From the NCBI GenBank assembly GCA_000739515.1, contig DF820456.1, forward strand, positions 915,093 to 979,092: 64,000 nt of DNA, in the 5' to 3' direction. The notes under the pieces were generated by a model, which saw only the letters and a program-made list of their open reading frames with translations, ran no database searches and was not told where the DNA came from. The stretch is from Candidatus Moduliflexus flocculans (GTDB taxonomy: Bacteria > Moduliflexota > Moduliflexia > Moduliflexales > Moduliflexaceae). How positions within the stretch are numbered: position 1 is the stretch's first letter; each line of letters starts with the position of its first letter. Positions 23,412 to 32,114 of the stretch are shown piece by piece. Made by a program: the position numbers and the translations under genes.

Positions 23412-24677
23412 ATGTCTATGCGTAATGAACAATATGATATCACCGTCATCGGCGGCGGCCCGGCGGGCATGTCCGCAGCGGCGCGGCTTGGGCGAGCGGG
23501 CTGTAAAGTCGCGCTGCTGGACCGTGAGCCGACGCTCGGCGGAATTTTGATGCAATGCGTCCATAATGGCTTCGGTCTGCACCATTTTAAAGCCGATCTG
23601 ACCGGCCCGGAATATGCCGAACGCCTGATCGCTGAGGTTGAAAGTTGCCCGGAGATTGATGTTTATACCAATGCCACTGTGACCGACTTAAACGCCGAAC
23701 ATCAGGTCACGGCGATGTCGCCGGAACTCGGCATCCTGCAAATTGAAAATAAGGCCGTCGTCCTTGCGATGGGCTGCCGGGAGCGGAATCGCGGCAATAT
23801 CGCCATCCCTGGCACGCGGCCTTCCGGGATTTTCACCGCAGGTTTCGCGCAGAAGCTCGTCAATATGCAAGGGCTGCTTCCCGGCAAAGAAGCCGTGATT
23901 ATCGGCTCTGGCGATATTGGCCTGATTATGGCGCGGCGCTTGACCTGGTCGGGCATCACAGTCAAAGCTGTCGTCGAAATTATGCCGTATCCCGGCGGAT
24001 TGGTGCGAAATATCGTGCAGTGCCTTGAGGATTTCAATATTCCGCTCTATCTGTCGCACACGGTCACGAATATTTTTGGAAAAGACCGCGTCAGCGGTGT
24101 CGAAGTCGCGAAATTGGACGATGAGCGGCACGTCGTGGATGACAGCAAATTCGTGATTCCGTGTGATACGATTCTGCTGTCAGTGGGGCTGATTCCTGAA
24201 AATGAACTCTCGCTCGACGCAGGCGTCAAATTAAGCAATATTACCGGTGGTGCGGTGGTGGATTCCGATTTGATGACGTCGGTCGAAGGGATTTTCGCCT
24301 GCGGTAATGTGCTGCATGTACATGATTTGGTAGATTACGTCAGCGACGAAGCCGAACGCTGCGCGCAGGGCGTGCTGCGCTATCTGCAACGCGGCGCGGA
24401 TTACGCGCAGAAACGCACGCGAATCGCGCCCGGCAATAACGTCCGGTATGTTGTGCCGAACCAGATTGATCCGCGTCAGAATGTGGTGGTCTATCTGCGT
24501 CCGCTGATTGTCGGGCGTGACGTGCATTTGCAGGTCAATGCCGACGGCGTGGCGATTCTGCGCAAGAAACAGCGGCAGGTGCAGCCCTCGGAAATGATTC
24601 AGGTGGCGTTAAGCGCGGCAGAAATGATCGGCAACCGCGAACAACTGCCGGAACGAATTGAAATTTCGATTGAATAA
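23412..24677 (+). CDS. NAD(P)/FAD-dependent oxidoreductase of the GlpA-DUF1667 module
   Basis: A 421-residue pyridine nucleotide-disulfide-type flavoprotein. FAD motif: ITVIGGGPAGMSAAARLGRAG; a second dinucleotide motif: AVIIGSGDIGLIMARRL; and the C-terminal FACGNVLHVHDLVDYVSDE block that places FAD. A cysteine in LMQCVHNGFG replaces the classic CxxxxC redox pair. The ATG at 23412 (or 23418) lies just past a palindrome, so the longer open frame from 23226, which overlaps the preceding gene, is not used. It works in place of GlpB between the GlpA-like dehydrogenase and the DUF1667 protein, probably passing electrons to or from NAD(P). Confidence 0.88.
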   Translation: MSMRNEQYDITVIGGGPAGMSAAARLGRAGCKVALLDREPTLGGILMQCVHNGFGLHHFKADLTGPEYAERLIAEVESCPEIDVYTNATVTDLNAEHQVTAMSPELGILQIENKAVVLAMGCRERNRGNIAIPGTRPSGIFTAGFAQKLVNMQGLLPGKEAVIIGSGDIGLIMARRLTWSGITVKAVVEIMPYPGGLVRNIVQCLEDFNIPLYLSHTVTNIFGKDRVSGVEVAKLDDERHVVDDSKFVIPCDTILLSVGLIPENELSLDAGVKLSNITGGAVVDSDLMTSVEGIFACGNVLHVHDLVDYVSDEAERCAQGVLRYLQRGADYAQKRTRIAPGNNVRYVVPNQIDPRQNVVVYLRPLIVGRDVHLQVNADGVAILRKKQRQVQPSEMIQVALSAAEMIGNREQLPERIEISIE

Positions 24678-24681
24678 GCTT

Positions 24682-24753
24682 TTTGACAGGATGAACATGA
24701 TAGACATGATTATCATGGTTTGTGCTTTCATCAATCATGTTCATTCTGTCAAA
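24682..24753. repeat. Inverted repeat inside the glp-like operon
   Basis: 20-bp imperfect arms TTTGACAGGATGAACATGAT and ATCATGTTCATTCTGTCAAA, loop of about 32 bases. The next gene's ATG lies 11 bp later. Family members: middle layer of 21648-21899 and a half-site at 46449-46480. Confidence 0.75.
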
Positions 24754-24763
24754 TTCCCATATT

Positions 24764-25135
24764 ATGGCGACACAATTACGAGAAATGGTCTGCATTACCT
24801 GTCCGTTAGGATGCAGAATGGAATTAGAAATTGAAAACGGGGAACTTCGCGCTGTTCAGCATAATTCCTGCAAGCGCGGCGTGGAATATGCCAAACAGGA
24901 GTTTTACGATCCCCGGCGCATGGTGACAGCGACGGCGACGATTGAAAATGGCGTGGTGCCGCGCATTCCTGTGCGTACCAGCCAGCCGCTTCCGGTGGCG
25001 CACATTCAGGCGCTCTTAGCGGAGATTTACCGGCTGACGCTGACTGCGCCCCTTGAAATCGGCGCGGCGGTTATTAAGAATTTCGCCGACACCGGCGTGG
25101 ATGTGATCACCACGCGAACGGTTGCGGCGAGGTAA
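24764..25135 (+). CDS. DUF1667 protein
   Basis: A 123-residue protein starting MATQLREMVCITCPLGC. The CxxCxxxC motif (Cys10, 13, 17) and a further Cys in HNSCKRGVEYA are the four conserved cysteines of DUF1667, thought to bind an iron-sulfur cluster or metal. Then DPRRMVTATATIENG and the RTSQPLPVAHI block complete the family. The ATG at 24764 is chosen because the codons upstream belong to a palindrome. Third gene of the glycerol-3-phosphate dehydrogenase-like operon; DUF1667 almost always accompanies that pair. Confidence 0.92.
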   Translation: MATQLREMVCITCPLGCRMELEIENGELRAVQHNSCKRGVEYAKQEFYDPRRMVTATATIENGVVPRIPVRTSQPLPVAHIQALLAEIYRLTLTAPLEIGAAVIKNFADTGVDVITTRTVAAR

Positions 25136-25155
25136 TTCATTATAAAAACACCATA

Positions 25156-25230
25156 GCTACAGGGAATTTCGCATAAACACGGATTGAGCAATCGCGCCTC
25201 TATATCCGTGCTTATCTGAAATCCCTGTAG
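25156..25230. repeat. Imperfect inverted repeat between convergent genes
   Basis: CTACAGGGAATTTCG...CACGGA (25156-25183) pairs imperfectly with TCCGTG...GAAATCCCTGTAG (25205-25230). Between the stops of the DUF1667 and flavodoxin genes. Confidence 0.6.
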
Positions 25231-25259
25231 TTGTCCCCAGAGCGTCTCTGCCTATAAAA

Positions 25260-25958
25260 TCAGCAGACTCCTTGCTGCTGAAGCGTTTGATACACCGCCC
25301 TCAAACGACCATCTTTCTGCGTTTTCGCGATATTTACGAACGTCGGTTTGATGAACATTCGGTTCATCATCCGCCCGAAGAGATTCTGCCACGCATACGA
25401 CTTCTTGCTCCGAATATCTTGCGCAAGCCGTTTTCCGAGCGCATGAGCTTGCGTGAGCGCGTTCGGAATGTCGTTAACTGTCCCGCCTTTCACGCTGACG
25501 CCGAGCGTGCCGGAGACATAGCCGCGCCGGATGACGCTCCCTTTCACAAGTTCCGTCAAATCATTCGCGACCTTTTTTGCGCCCATGCTTCCGGCGGTTG
25601 ACATCCCGACCACGTATTTTCCGCCGAAGCCCGCCGACGTAAAACGCTCGAACATTCCCATCCGCTCGATGAAGTTTTTCATAATCGCGTTCGGCGAGGC
25701 CGCATACGTCGGCGATCCGAGAATCACGCCATCCGCCTTATACAGGCGTTGTTTCAACTGCTCGAAATCGTCTTGAAGCGGACAAATACCCGCGCTGAGG
25801 CAGGCAGAACAGCCGGTGCAGAAGTGAATGTTGTAATCCGTCAGAAAAATTTCCTGTGTGGTCACGCCTTCTGCGGCTGCGCCTTTCATGGCTTCTCTGA
25901 CTAACGCGGCGGTATTGCCGTTTTTACGCGGACTGCTGATGATTCCAATGATATTCAT
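25260..25958 (-). CDS. Flavodoxin family NAD(P)H-dependent oxidoreductase
   Basis: A 232-residue FMN reductase-like protein. FMN phosphate loop GIISSPRKNGNTAALV; Cys-rich block CTGCSACLSAGICPLQDD, characteristic of the iron-sulfur flavoprotein-like group of anaerobes; then GSPTYAASPNAIMKNFIER. It should carry FMN and possibly an iron-sulfur cluster. A basic C-terminal tail (RMMNRMFIKPTFVNIAKTQKD) is common in this group. The second of two adjacent ATGs is better placed behind AAAGGAG. Substrate unknown. Confidence 0.9.
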   Translation of the reverse strand: MNIIGIISSPRKNGNTAALVREAMKGAAAEGVTTQEIFLTDYNIHFCTGCSACLSAGICPLQDDFEQLKQRLYKADGVILGSPTYAASPNAIMKNFIERMGMFERFTSAGFGGKYVVGMSTAGSMGAKKVANDLTELVKGSVIRRGYVSGTLGVSVKGGTVNDIPNALTQAHALGKRLAQDIRSKKSYAWQNLFGRMMNRMFIKPTFVNIAKTQKDGRLRAVYQTLQQQGVC

Positions 25959-25978
25959 CATATTCTCCTTTAAACATG

Positions 25979-26011
25979 TAGAGTTGGTCGAAACTCCAGT
26001 TTCGACTTACA
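25979..26011. repeat. GTCGAAAC inverted repeat
   Basis: TGTAGAGTTGGTCGAAACTC pairs with AGTTTCGACTTACA loosely. Member of the GTCGAAAC...GTTTCGAC family, between the membrane-protein and flavodoxin genes on the minus strand. Confidence 0.5.
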
Positions 26012-26016
26012 ACTCC

Positions 26017-26604
26017 TTATAAAACGGTTAGTTGTGGTTCGTTGCTGCAAATTCTCGCGCGAATCTTGCTGGCGGCGTTGGCGAGCATGAAAGCAAGCAA
26101 CGCCGCGAGGGTCATCCAGAGCGAAATCCACTTCAACGGAGTGGCACAAACGGCTAAATACAGCGTGGCCGAAATCTGCCCCGGAAAGCTGATGACATTT
26201 GCAATCATGCTGACGGTTTCAATCACATCGAACAATCCTCTTGCCAGCGGAAACATCACGCACCATTTCAGCGGATAATCAAGCTGAAGTCCCTTCAGCA
26301 GCCTCAACATGAAGCTGATTTGCAGCAGCCCGAAACTGGCAATGATGAGAAAATCCAACCCTAACAGCAGCAGATAGACATCGCGCCCCTGCTGCCCAAG
26401 CATGGTCAGATAGTTGTTCGTTTGCGTGACCGTGTTGGCAAAATTCATATCGAGCATTCCGACGCCCCCGGTCAATTCTTTCAGGTGCGCCTGCCCGAAC
26501 CAGGGGTTTTCTATGAGACACACTGATACCACAAAGAAGAAGATGATCTTTCTACTGCATTCTTTTGTGCCGAAGCGATCAAACCAATTGGCGATTCTTT
26601 TCAT
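26017..26604 (-). CDS. Four-helix membrane protein, unknown function
   Basis: A 195-residue protein with four hydrophobic segments (about residues 18-36, 76-101, 112-140 and 155-178 from MKRIANW). The first extracytoplasmic loop, about 40 residues, holds LTGGVGMLDMNFA. The ATG at 26604 lies behind GAGGGAATTAAAA and is preferred to the one 15 bases upstream. It is divergent from the TetR gene, the usual arrangement of a repressor and its target, so TetR probably controls it. The pattern (MLDM..., repeated Tyr and Gly in loop 1) is like small uncharacterised membrane proteins next to TetR genes, but I do not recognise the family. Confidence 0.75.
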   Translation of the reverse strand: MKRIANWFDRFGTKECSRKIIFFFVVSVCLIENPWFGQAHLKELTGGVGMLDMNFANTVTQTNNYLTMLGQQGRDVYLLLLGLDFLIIASFGLLQISFMLRLLKGLQLDYPLKWCVMFPLARGLFDVIETVSMIANVISFPGQISATLYLAVCATPLKWISLWMTLAALLAFMLANAASKIRARICSNEPQLTVL

Positions 26605-26665
26605 TTTTAATTCCCTCATTCTGTTGACAAATCGGTGATTATTTATTATACTATTATTAAATTAA

Positions 26666-26680
26666 ATACTCATTAAGTAT
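26666..26680. promoter_or_regulatory. Possible TetR operator
   Basis: ATACT-CATTA-AGTAT, a 5-bp-arm palindrome in the 130-bp gap between the divergent membrane-protein and TetR genes. Size and position suit a TetR-type operator, but it is short. Confidence 0.35.
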
Positions 26681-26738
26681 CTTAAATAGACCAGAAGTTT
26701 ACTTTTTAAATTTGTCAAGAGGGAGATGAAAAATATTT

Positions 26739-27383
26739 ATGGAAAAATTACACAGACGCGAACGAGAAAAATTCATGCGCGAGACGGAGATGATCGCCGC
26801 CGCAGAAAAATTATTCACTCAATACGGCTTCGAACAGGTGACGATGGATGCGGTCGCCAAAGAAGCGGAGTTCACAAAACGAACGCTGTATCAATACTTT
26901 CCCAGCAAGGAAGACCTGTTTTTTGCGGTGGTGCTGCGGGGATTTCAGCAGATGTTTGCATCTATGAGCGGGGCAAGCGAGCGGGCGACAAACGGTTTTG
27001 AGAAACTCCAGCTGGTAGCTCGCGCCTACTACCAATTCTACAAAGACCATCCCGGCACGTTTCGGCTGATGGCGTATGTCGGGTATGTCAAATCAAAAGG
27101 AGGAACGCGCAGCCCCAAGCGCGAAGAATGGATGAAATTCGACGGCAATATTTTTCAGGCGTTTGCAACATTGATTGAATCAGGCAAAACCGACGGCAGC
27201 ATCCGCGCCGACCTCGATGCGGCGCAGACTGCCTACGCGCTTGCGTTTTTGCTGACCGGATTTTTGAACATGCTGTCCGTCTCCGGCACAACTTTTACCG
27301 CGCACTTTGCGCTTGATCAGGAGGCGTTCAGCATGTCCACGCTGGATTTGCTTTTGGAGTCGGTGCGTCGCCGGGAAGAATAA
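26739..27383 (+). CDS. TetR/AcrR-family regulator
   Basis: A 214-residue repressor. The N-terminal helix-turn-helix is complete: IAAAEKLFTQYGFEQVTMDAVAKEAEFTKRTLYQYFPSKEDLF (residues about 18-60), with the recognition helix at FTKRTLYQYF. The C-terminal domain has the TetR_C pattern with a ligand pocket (YYQFYKDHPGTFRLMAY) and dimer helices. Divergent from the four-helix membrane protein, with an ATACT...AGTAT palindrome between. Inducer unknown. Confidence 0.93.
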   Translation: MEKLHRREREKFMRETEMIAAAEKLFTQYGFEQVTMDAVAKEAEFTKRTLYQYFPSKEDLFFAVVLRGFQQMFASMSGASERATNGFEKLQLVARAYYQFYKDHPGTFRLMAYVGYVKSKGGTRSPKREEWMKFDGNIFQAFATLIESGKTDGSIRADLDAAQTAYALAFLLTGFLNMLSVSGTTFTAHFALDQEAFSMSTLDLLLESVRRREE

Positions 27384-27389
27384 TTACGT

Positions 27390-28649
27390 CTATTCTCCCT
27401 GCTGATACGCCTTCAGCAGCGACTCGAACGGTGAGTTGTCAATTAGCTTTTCATAATAATCAATGCAGCGCCGCACGTATTTGCGCTTGTTGGCATACGT
27501 GTCCGGGAAAAAGCACCGTTTGAAGCCGTAAATCAGCGTATGCTTGAAATTGGCCGCCGAAATCGGGAAATGCTTCAACGCTAACAACAGTTCCCGCGTC
27601 ACAGTGGTTTTGCTGACCGTGCGGTTATCCGTGCAGAAGGTCGTGCTGAGTTCCCGTTCCAACATGTAGCGGAACGCATGATTTTCCAGCTTGCCGATAG
27701 TCGGATTGGTCTGCATGTTGCTGGTCAGGCAGACTTCAATCGTAATGCGGCGCTGTGCGATATATTCGCACAGGTCTTCGATATACGCCTGTTTATCGGC
27801 GATGCTATCGTCCGCGATTTTTTCAACATCGAACAGATAATAGCCATGTCCGAGCCGGTCGGCGTGGAGTTCGGTAATCGCCTGAAAGATGGATTGCGCC
27901 CCATAAGCTTCCCCGGCGTGCACGGTTTTGGACATGAAATTTTCATGCGCGTGTTGAAACGCTCGCCGATGATCTCGCGCCGGAAAGCCTTTCTCAGCGC
28001 CAGCGAGGTCGAACCCGACAACCGGAATGCCGAATTTATCGCGAATCTTCACTGCGCCTTGCGCAAGCTCGTCAGACGCTAATTTGCGGATGCGCTTCAA
28101 GCCGGAATAGGTGTGAGCATTGACAAAATGCTCGTAATACTCCGAAAGATGCCGGTTAAACGAGCGCATGGCGCAGACGATGATGCCGTAATAAAATGGA
28201 GGCTCGCTGCCGTTTTGCACTTCAGGCCGCCGGTTGAAATCCTGTTGCGCCCGATACAGGCCGTTATTCACGCTTTCTAATACGAGTTTCATATCCATGT
28301 ATTTATTGATATGAAGCTGCGGCGCGAACCGGACTTCGATGTAACGCACCCCTTCCGCCTGGTTATCTTGCGCTAATTCGTAGGCGATGCGCTCAAGATA
28401 TTCGGGCTTCTGCATCACGGCGCAGGAGTAACCAAAGGTTGTCAGATACTCTTCCAGATTGGCGTATTGGTCTTTGAAGACAAGTTCTTCCAACCCTTCC
28501 GCCGTATAACTCGGCAGGGAAATCCCTTCTTTCTGGCCGATCTCGGCGATAGTGCCCAACCGGATCGAGCCATCTAAATGCAGATGCAGATCGGTTTTGG
28601 GAATCTGGTAAATCAACGTTTCTAACTGCTGATGGATTGATGTATTCAT
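27390..28649 (-). CDS. Adenosine deaminase
   Basis: A 419-residue zinc amidohydrolase of the adenosine/AMP deaminase family. The opening IPKTDLHLHLDGSIRLGTIAEIG gives two zinc His ligands. Next come VHAGEAYG (zinc His and catalytic Glu), LGHGYYLF with the catalytic His, and EVCLTSNMQTN. In the last metal block TFCTDNRTVSKT the usual SxDDP/TDDP has DN in place of the second Asp, a substitution seen in some long bacterial members. It is longer than the 330-residue E. coli enzyme. Its start overlaps the stop of the mannitol dehydrogenase-like gene by 4 bases, so the two are co-translated, though the link between them is not obvious. Confidence 0.9.
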   Translation of the reverse strand: MNTSIHQQLETLIYQIPKTDLHLHLDGSIRLGTIAEIGQKEGISLPSYTAEGLEELVFKDQYANLEEYLTTFGYSCAVMQKPEYLERIAYELAQDNQAEGVRYIEVRFAPQLHINKYMDMKLVLESVNNGLYRAQQDFNRRPEVQNGSEPPFYYGIIVCAMRSFNRHLSEYYEHFVNAHTYSGLKRIRKLASDELAQGAVKIRDKFGIPVVGFDLAGAEKGFPARDHRRAFQHAHENFMSKTVHAGEAYGAQSIFQAITELHADRLGHGYYLFDVEKIADDSIADKQAYIEDLCEYIAQRRITIEVCLTSNMQTNPTIGKLENHAFRYMLERELSTTFCTDNRTVSKTTVTRELLLALKHFPISAANFKHTLIYGFKRCFFPDTYANKRKYVRRCIDYYEKLIDNSPFESLLKAYQQGE

Positions 28650-30121
28650 ATTTTGCTATATTCTTCTAAAGTTGCAACCGCGCCTTTTTCGTAGAACGAA
28701 CGCAATGCGCGGCTCACTTCAGCGACAAATATTTCCGATTTCGGAAGCTCTCCGAAGAGTTCATGCAGCGAAAGCATCGGTTTCGGGTCTGCTCCGCCTT
28801 GTTTCGCAAGCGGACACACTTTGGCTTCCATAGGTTCAATAATTGGCATCTTCTTGCCGTTGTCATCCACTCCCGTTAAATATCTGAACCACGCGGCAAT
28901 TGTAAAGGCGCACATCGTCATTTTTTTCTGACGCGCAAGTTGATCCACGACAATCGGCAGCACGAACTTCGGGATCCTGGCTGAGCCTTCCGTGCCGATT
29001 CGCGCAAGTTGGTCTCGAATGGCGGGGTTCGCAAAACGTTCGATCAGCGTCTTTTTGTATTCGGTCAGATCAACGCCCGGCACTGGCGAAAGGGTCGGCG
29101 TCGCTTCATCATCCATCATCCGCTCGACGATAGTTCTGATGCGGCGGTCTTCCATCGTTTCATGCGCGAATTGATGCCCGACCAACATGCCAATGTAGCA
29201 GAGCGCCTGATGGCTGGCGTTCAGCAGCCGGATTTTCATTTTTTCATACGGCAGAACTTCCTGTGTCATCTGTGCGCCGACTTTTTCCCACGCAGGCCGC
29301 CCGTTACAGAAATGATCTTCAATCACCCATTGTTTGAACGGCTCTGTCACCACCGGCCAGCCGTCGCCAATGCCGAAACTCGTTTTGACCATAGCGCGAT
29401 GTTCGTCGGTCGTCGCGGGCGTGATTCTGTCCACCATGCTATTCGGAAACGAGGCGTGTTCAGCCAGCCATTGCGCCAATTCGGGGTTGCGCAATCTCGC
29501 GAATGCAAGAAACATTTTCTTGAACACATCGCCGTTGCTCTGCATATTATCGCAGGACATGAGCGTGAACGGGATCATCCTATTTTTGCGGCGCAGCTCA
29601 AGCGCGGCGGCTAAAAAGCCAAACGCGCATTTGGGCATGTCTGGATTGGCGAGGTCATGCTGAATGTCGGGATGGTTCGCGTCGAATTCGCCCGTGCCGG
29701 AATTGACGTAGTAGCCCCCTTCGGTAATCGTCAGGCTGACAATGCGGCATTCCGGCGATGCTATTTTCTCAATCACTGCTTGCGGATTCTCCGGCGCAAA
29801 GAGGATGTTTGTGATCGAGCCGATTATGCGGGCGTTGTTTCCGGCGCTGCTCTGTTCGACGACTGTGTAGAGGCAATCCTGGCTTTTCATCGTGTCATAC
29901 ATGCGTTTGTCATGCGGCAGCAGGCAGACGCCGCAGAGACTCCAATCCGTCAAGCCTTGCCCTAACAGATCATCAAGATAGACCGCCTGATGAGCGCGAT
30001 GAAATCCGCCGACGCCGATATGCACGATGATGGGTTGCGTCAAATGGGTTCTGTCATATTTGGGCGTCTGAATTGAGGCGGGAAACGTTGAAAGATTGGC
30101 GGTATTGAGTTGCGTTGACAT
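28646..30121 (-). CDS. Mannitol dehydrogenase family (polyol/hexuronate reductase)
   Basis: A 491-residue NAD(P)-dependent long-chain dehydrogenase. HIGVGGFHRAHQA is the dinucleotide and substrate entry motif, CDNMQSNGDV the family CDN motif, and the catalytic Lys lies in KMKIRLLNASHQALCYIG with its Asn and His. This family includes mannitol 2-dehydrogenase, fructuronate reductase and tagaturonate reductase; the TPATTDEHR block is seen in mannitol/arabinitol dehydrogenases, which I favour. First gene of a pair with adenosine deaminase (4-base overlap). Confidence 0.92.
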   Translation of the reverse strand: MSTQLNTANLSTFPASIQTPKYDRTHLTQPIIVHIGVGGFHRAHQAVYLDDLLGQGLTDWSLCGVCLLPHDKRMYDTMKSQDCLYTVVEQSSAGNNARIIGSITNILFAPENPQAVIEKIASPECRIVSLTITEGGYYVNSGTGEFDANHPDIQHDLANPDMPKCAFGFLAAALELRRKNRMIPFTLMSCDNMQSNGDVFKKMFLAFARLRNPELAQWLAEHASFPNSMVDRITPATTDEHRAMVKTSFGIGDGWPVVTEPFKQWVIEDHFCNGRPAWEKVGAQMTQEVLPYEKMKIRLLNASHQALCYIGMLVGHQFAHETMEDRRIRTIVERMMDDEATPTLSPVPGVDLTEYKKTLIERFANPAIRDQLARIGTEGSARIPKFVLPIVVDQLARQKKMTMCAFTIAAWFRYLTGVDDNGKKMPIIEPMEAKVCPLAKQGGADPKPMLSLHELFGELPKSEIFVAEVSRALRSFYEKGAVATLEEYSKI

Positions 30122-30176
30122 ACAGTAACCTCCGTTATTTTATGTGTACTGACATAATAATTGCAGGGGCGAAAAA

Positions 30177-30209
30177 AGGTGTCAGACACTTTGGAAGTGC
30201 CTGACACCT
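30177..30209. repeat. GTCAGACAC-family palindrome
   Basis: AGGTGTCAGACACTTT pairs with AAGTGCCTGACACCT. Lies between the HAD gene's stop (30244) and the mannitol dehydrogenase start, both on the minus strand. Confidence 0.7.
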
Positions 30210-30243
30210 CCTATCGCAAGCATTCTTGCAATCGGGAAAATTG

Positions 30244-31074
30244 TCAATGGTTAATCCACAAATTTATCGCTTCGCTGAATCCATCGGCGTCATTCGAAGC
30301 GACAGCGGGATAGATGGCGTGAAGGTCTGCCGGGGCGTTGGCGACAACGTAACTCGCGCCGCCCCATGCGAGGAGGGCTAAATCGTTGTAATCGTTCCCG
30401 ATGGCGAGCGTGTCAGTTTGACGAATCTGATGTTGCTGCGCGATCCAATCGCAGGCGCTTGCTTTTGAGATGCCGTTCGGAAAGATTTCCAGCCAGAACG
30501 ATTCGCCGTCGAATGGTGAGGTGGCGCGAATCACAGTCAACGGCTCAAGATGCGGCCTGACGCGCTCATACATGGCGACTCCAGACGCGGCAGGCTCGAT
30601 GGCGACGAACTGGCAGGCGCGTTCAAGATTCCAGACCGACTCATCGAACGGCGCAGCGACTTCGCGATACCAGTTGAGCCGCCGCAAAAAATCGGGATTC
30701 TCTCTGTTGGTTGCGTAGTACCAGAAATAATGATTATCTGGGATCGGCGCGTGCACCATGAAATCAACCTGATGTTCGATCAAGACCTGCGCCGTCTGGC
30801 GGATGTCTTCGGCGGAGAGATGCGCGGCGCGAAGCATCTGCTGCGTCGGCCATTCTATCACGCCAGCGCCGGAGGAAAACACAAGGTAGTCTATCGGCAT
30901 GTCGAGCGGCAGGACTTTTCGGGCGGAATAGATCGAGCGCCCGGTGGCGATCACGCGGATGACGCCGCATTCTCCAAGCATCCGCAACGCGGCCAGATTC
31001 GCCGCGCTGCATGTGTGCTTCGAAGAAAACAACGTGCCGTCAAGGTCGGTCGCCACTAACCGCTGCGCGGACAT
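30244..31074 (-). CDS. HAD-superfamily Cof-type sugar phosphatase
   Basis: A 276-residue HAD IIB hydrolase. Motif I is VATDLDGTLFSS, motif II ATGRSIYSARKV, motif III a Lys in NGISKASACDW and motif IV AIGNDYNDLALLAWGGASYVVANA, in the usual order with the IIB cap between. The ATG at 31074 shares its A with the epimerase stop (TAATG), so it is chosen over the ATG 15 bases upstream. Enzymes of this class dephosphorylate sugar phosphates or FMN. Co-translated with the epimerase. Confidence 0.92.
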   Translation of the reverse strand: MSAQRLVATDLDGTLFSSKHTCSAANLAALRMLGECGVIRVIATGRSIYSARKVLPLDMPIDYLVFSSGAGVIEWPTQQMLRAAHLSAEDIRQTAQVLIEHQVDFMVHAPIPDNHYFWYYATNRENPDFLRRLNWYREVAAPFDESVWNLERACQFVAIEPAASGVAMYERVRPHLEPLTVIRATSPFDGESFWLEIFPNGISKASACDWIAQQHQIRQTDTLAIGNDYNDLALLAWGGASYVVANAPADLHAIYPAVASNDADGFSEAINLWINH

Positions 31075-32003
31075 TATCGGATGAACCATTCAATTGTGCG
31101 CTGCAAACCGGTATCGAGATCAACGAGATTCGAAAGGTTCAACAGGCGTTGCGCTTTTGAAATGTCGGCGAGCGAATGTTTGACATCTCCGGCGCGTCCC
31201 GGCAGATAATGCGGCGCGGCCTCTTTGCCGAGCATATCGCCGATTTTCCGCGCTAATTCGTTCACCGTGATGCGAGCGCCGCAGGCGATGTTGATAACTT
31301 CGCCAGCCGCGTTCGGCGCGATTGACGCCGCGATATTGGCGGCCACGACGTTATCCACAAAGGTGAAATCCCGCGATTGTTCGCCGTCGCCGTAAATTGT
31401 CGGCTGCTCGCCGGAATGCAGCGCGGTGATAAAACGCGGAATCACCGCCGCGTATTGCGAATTTGGGTCTTGACGCGGGCCGAAAACGTTGAAATAGCGC
31501 AGACAGACGGTTTCCAGGCTGTAAATATTGTGATAGACGCGGCAATACAACTCGCCGGTCGCTTTATGCGTCGCGTATGGCGAGAGCGGGTTCAGCGGCA
31601 TATCCTCTTGTTTCGGCAGCGTCGGCGTGTCGCCATAGACTGATGAAGACGAACTGAACACGACGCGCTTGACGCCCTGTTGCCGCGCTGCTTCAAGCAC
31701 ATGCAACGTGCCGTTGATGTTGATGTCATTCGACAGAATCGGATCGGCGACAGAGCGCGGTACAGACGGCAACGCGCCGATATGCAGAAGATAATCCGCG
31801 CCAGCGGCGGCCTGTTTAACGGCGTCGAAATGACGCAAATCCTCTTCAATCAAAGTAATGTCGGCGAGAATTTCAGTGAGATTTTCGCGTTTGCCGGTGA
31901 GAAAATTATCGAACACTCGCACCTGATGCTGTTGGGCGAGCAGTTTGCGAACAATGTTGGAGCCGATAAATCCGGCGCCGCCAGTAATAAGATAGGTTGC
32001 CAT
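31074..32003 (-). CDS. NAD-dependent nucleotide-sugar epimerase (extended SDR)
   Basis: A 309-residue extended SDR. Rossmann motif ITGGAGFIGSNIVRKL; the Ser of FSSSSSVYGD and the Tyr-Lys pair in YATHKATGE form the catalytic triad; then LRYFNVFGPRQDPNSQYAAVIPRF, the Gne/WbpP-like UDP-GlcNAc 4-epimerase style sequence, and GDGEQSRDFTFVDNVV. It should interconvert UDP-glucose/galactose or their N-acetyl forms for surface glycans. The HAD gene follows with a one-base overlap. Confidence 0.92.
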   Translation of the reverse strand: MATYLITGGAGFIGSNIVRKLLAQQHQVRVFDNFLTGKRENLTEILADITLIEEDLRHFDAVKQAAAGADYLLHIGALPSVPRSVADPILSNDININGTLHVLEAARQQGVKRVVFSSSSSVYGDTPTLPKQEDMPLNPLSPYATHKATGELYCRVYHNIYSLETVCLRYFNVFGPRQDPNSQYAAVIPRFITALHSGEQPTIYGDGEQSRDFTFVDNVVAANIAASIAPNAAGEVINIACGARITVNELARKIGDMLGKEAAPHYLPGRAGDVKHSLADISKAQRLLNLSNLVDLDTGLQRTIEWFIR

Positions 32004-32114
32004 TGTTTATAAACATATACCTCAACCATGTCGTTGAATTCGGTAGGCTTTTGTGGCAGGAAGACACACGAGACGCTTGAGGATATGCGTGTTCTGATTT
32101 CGGTTGCGTCTCGT

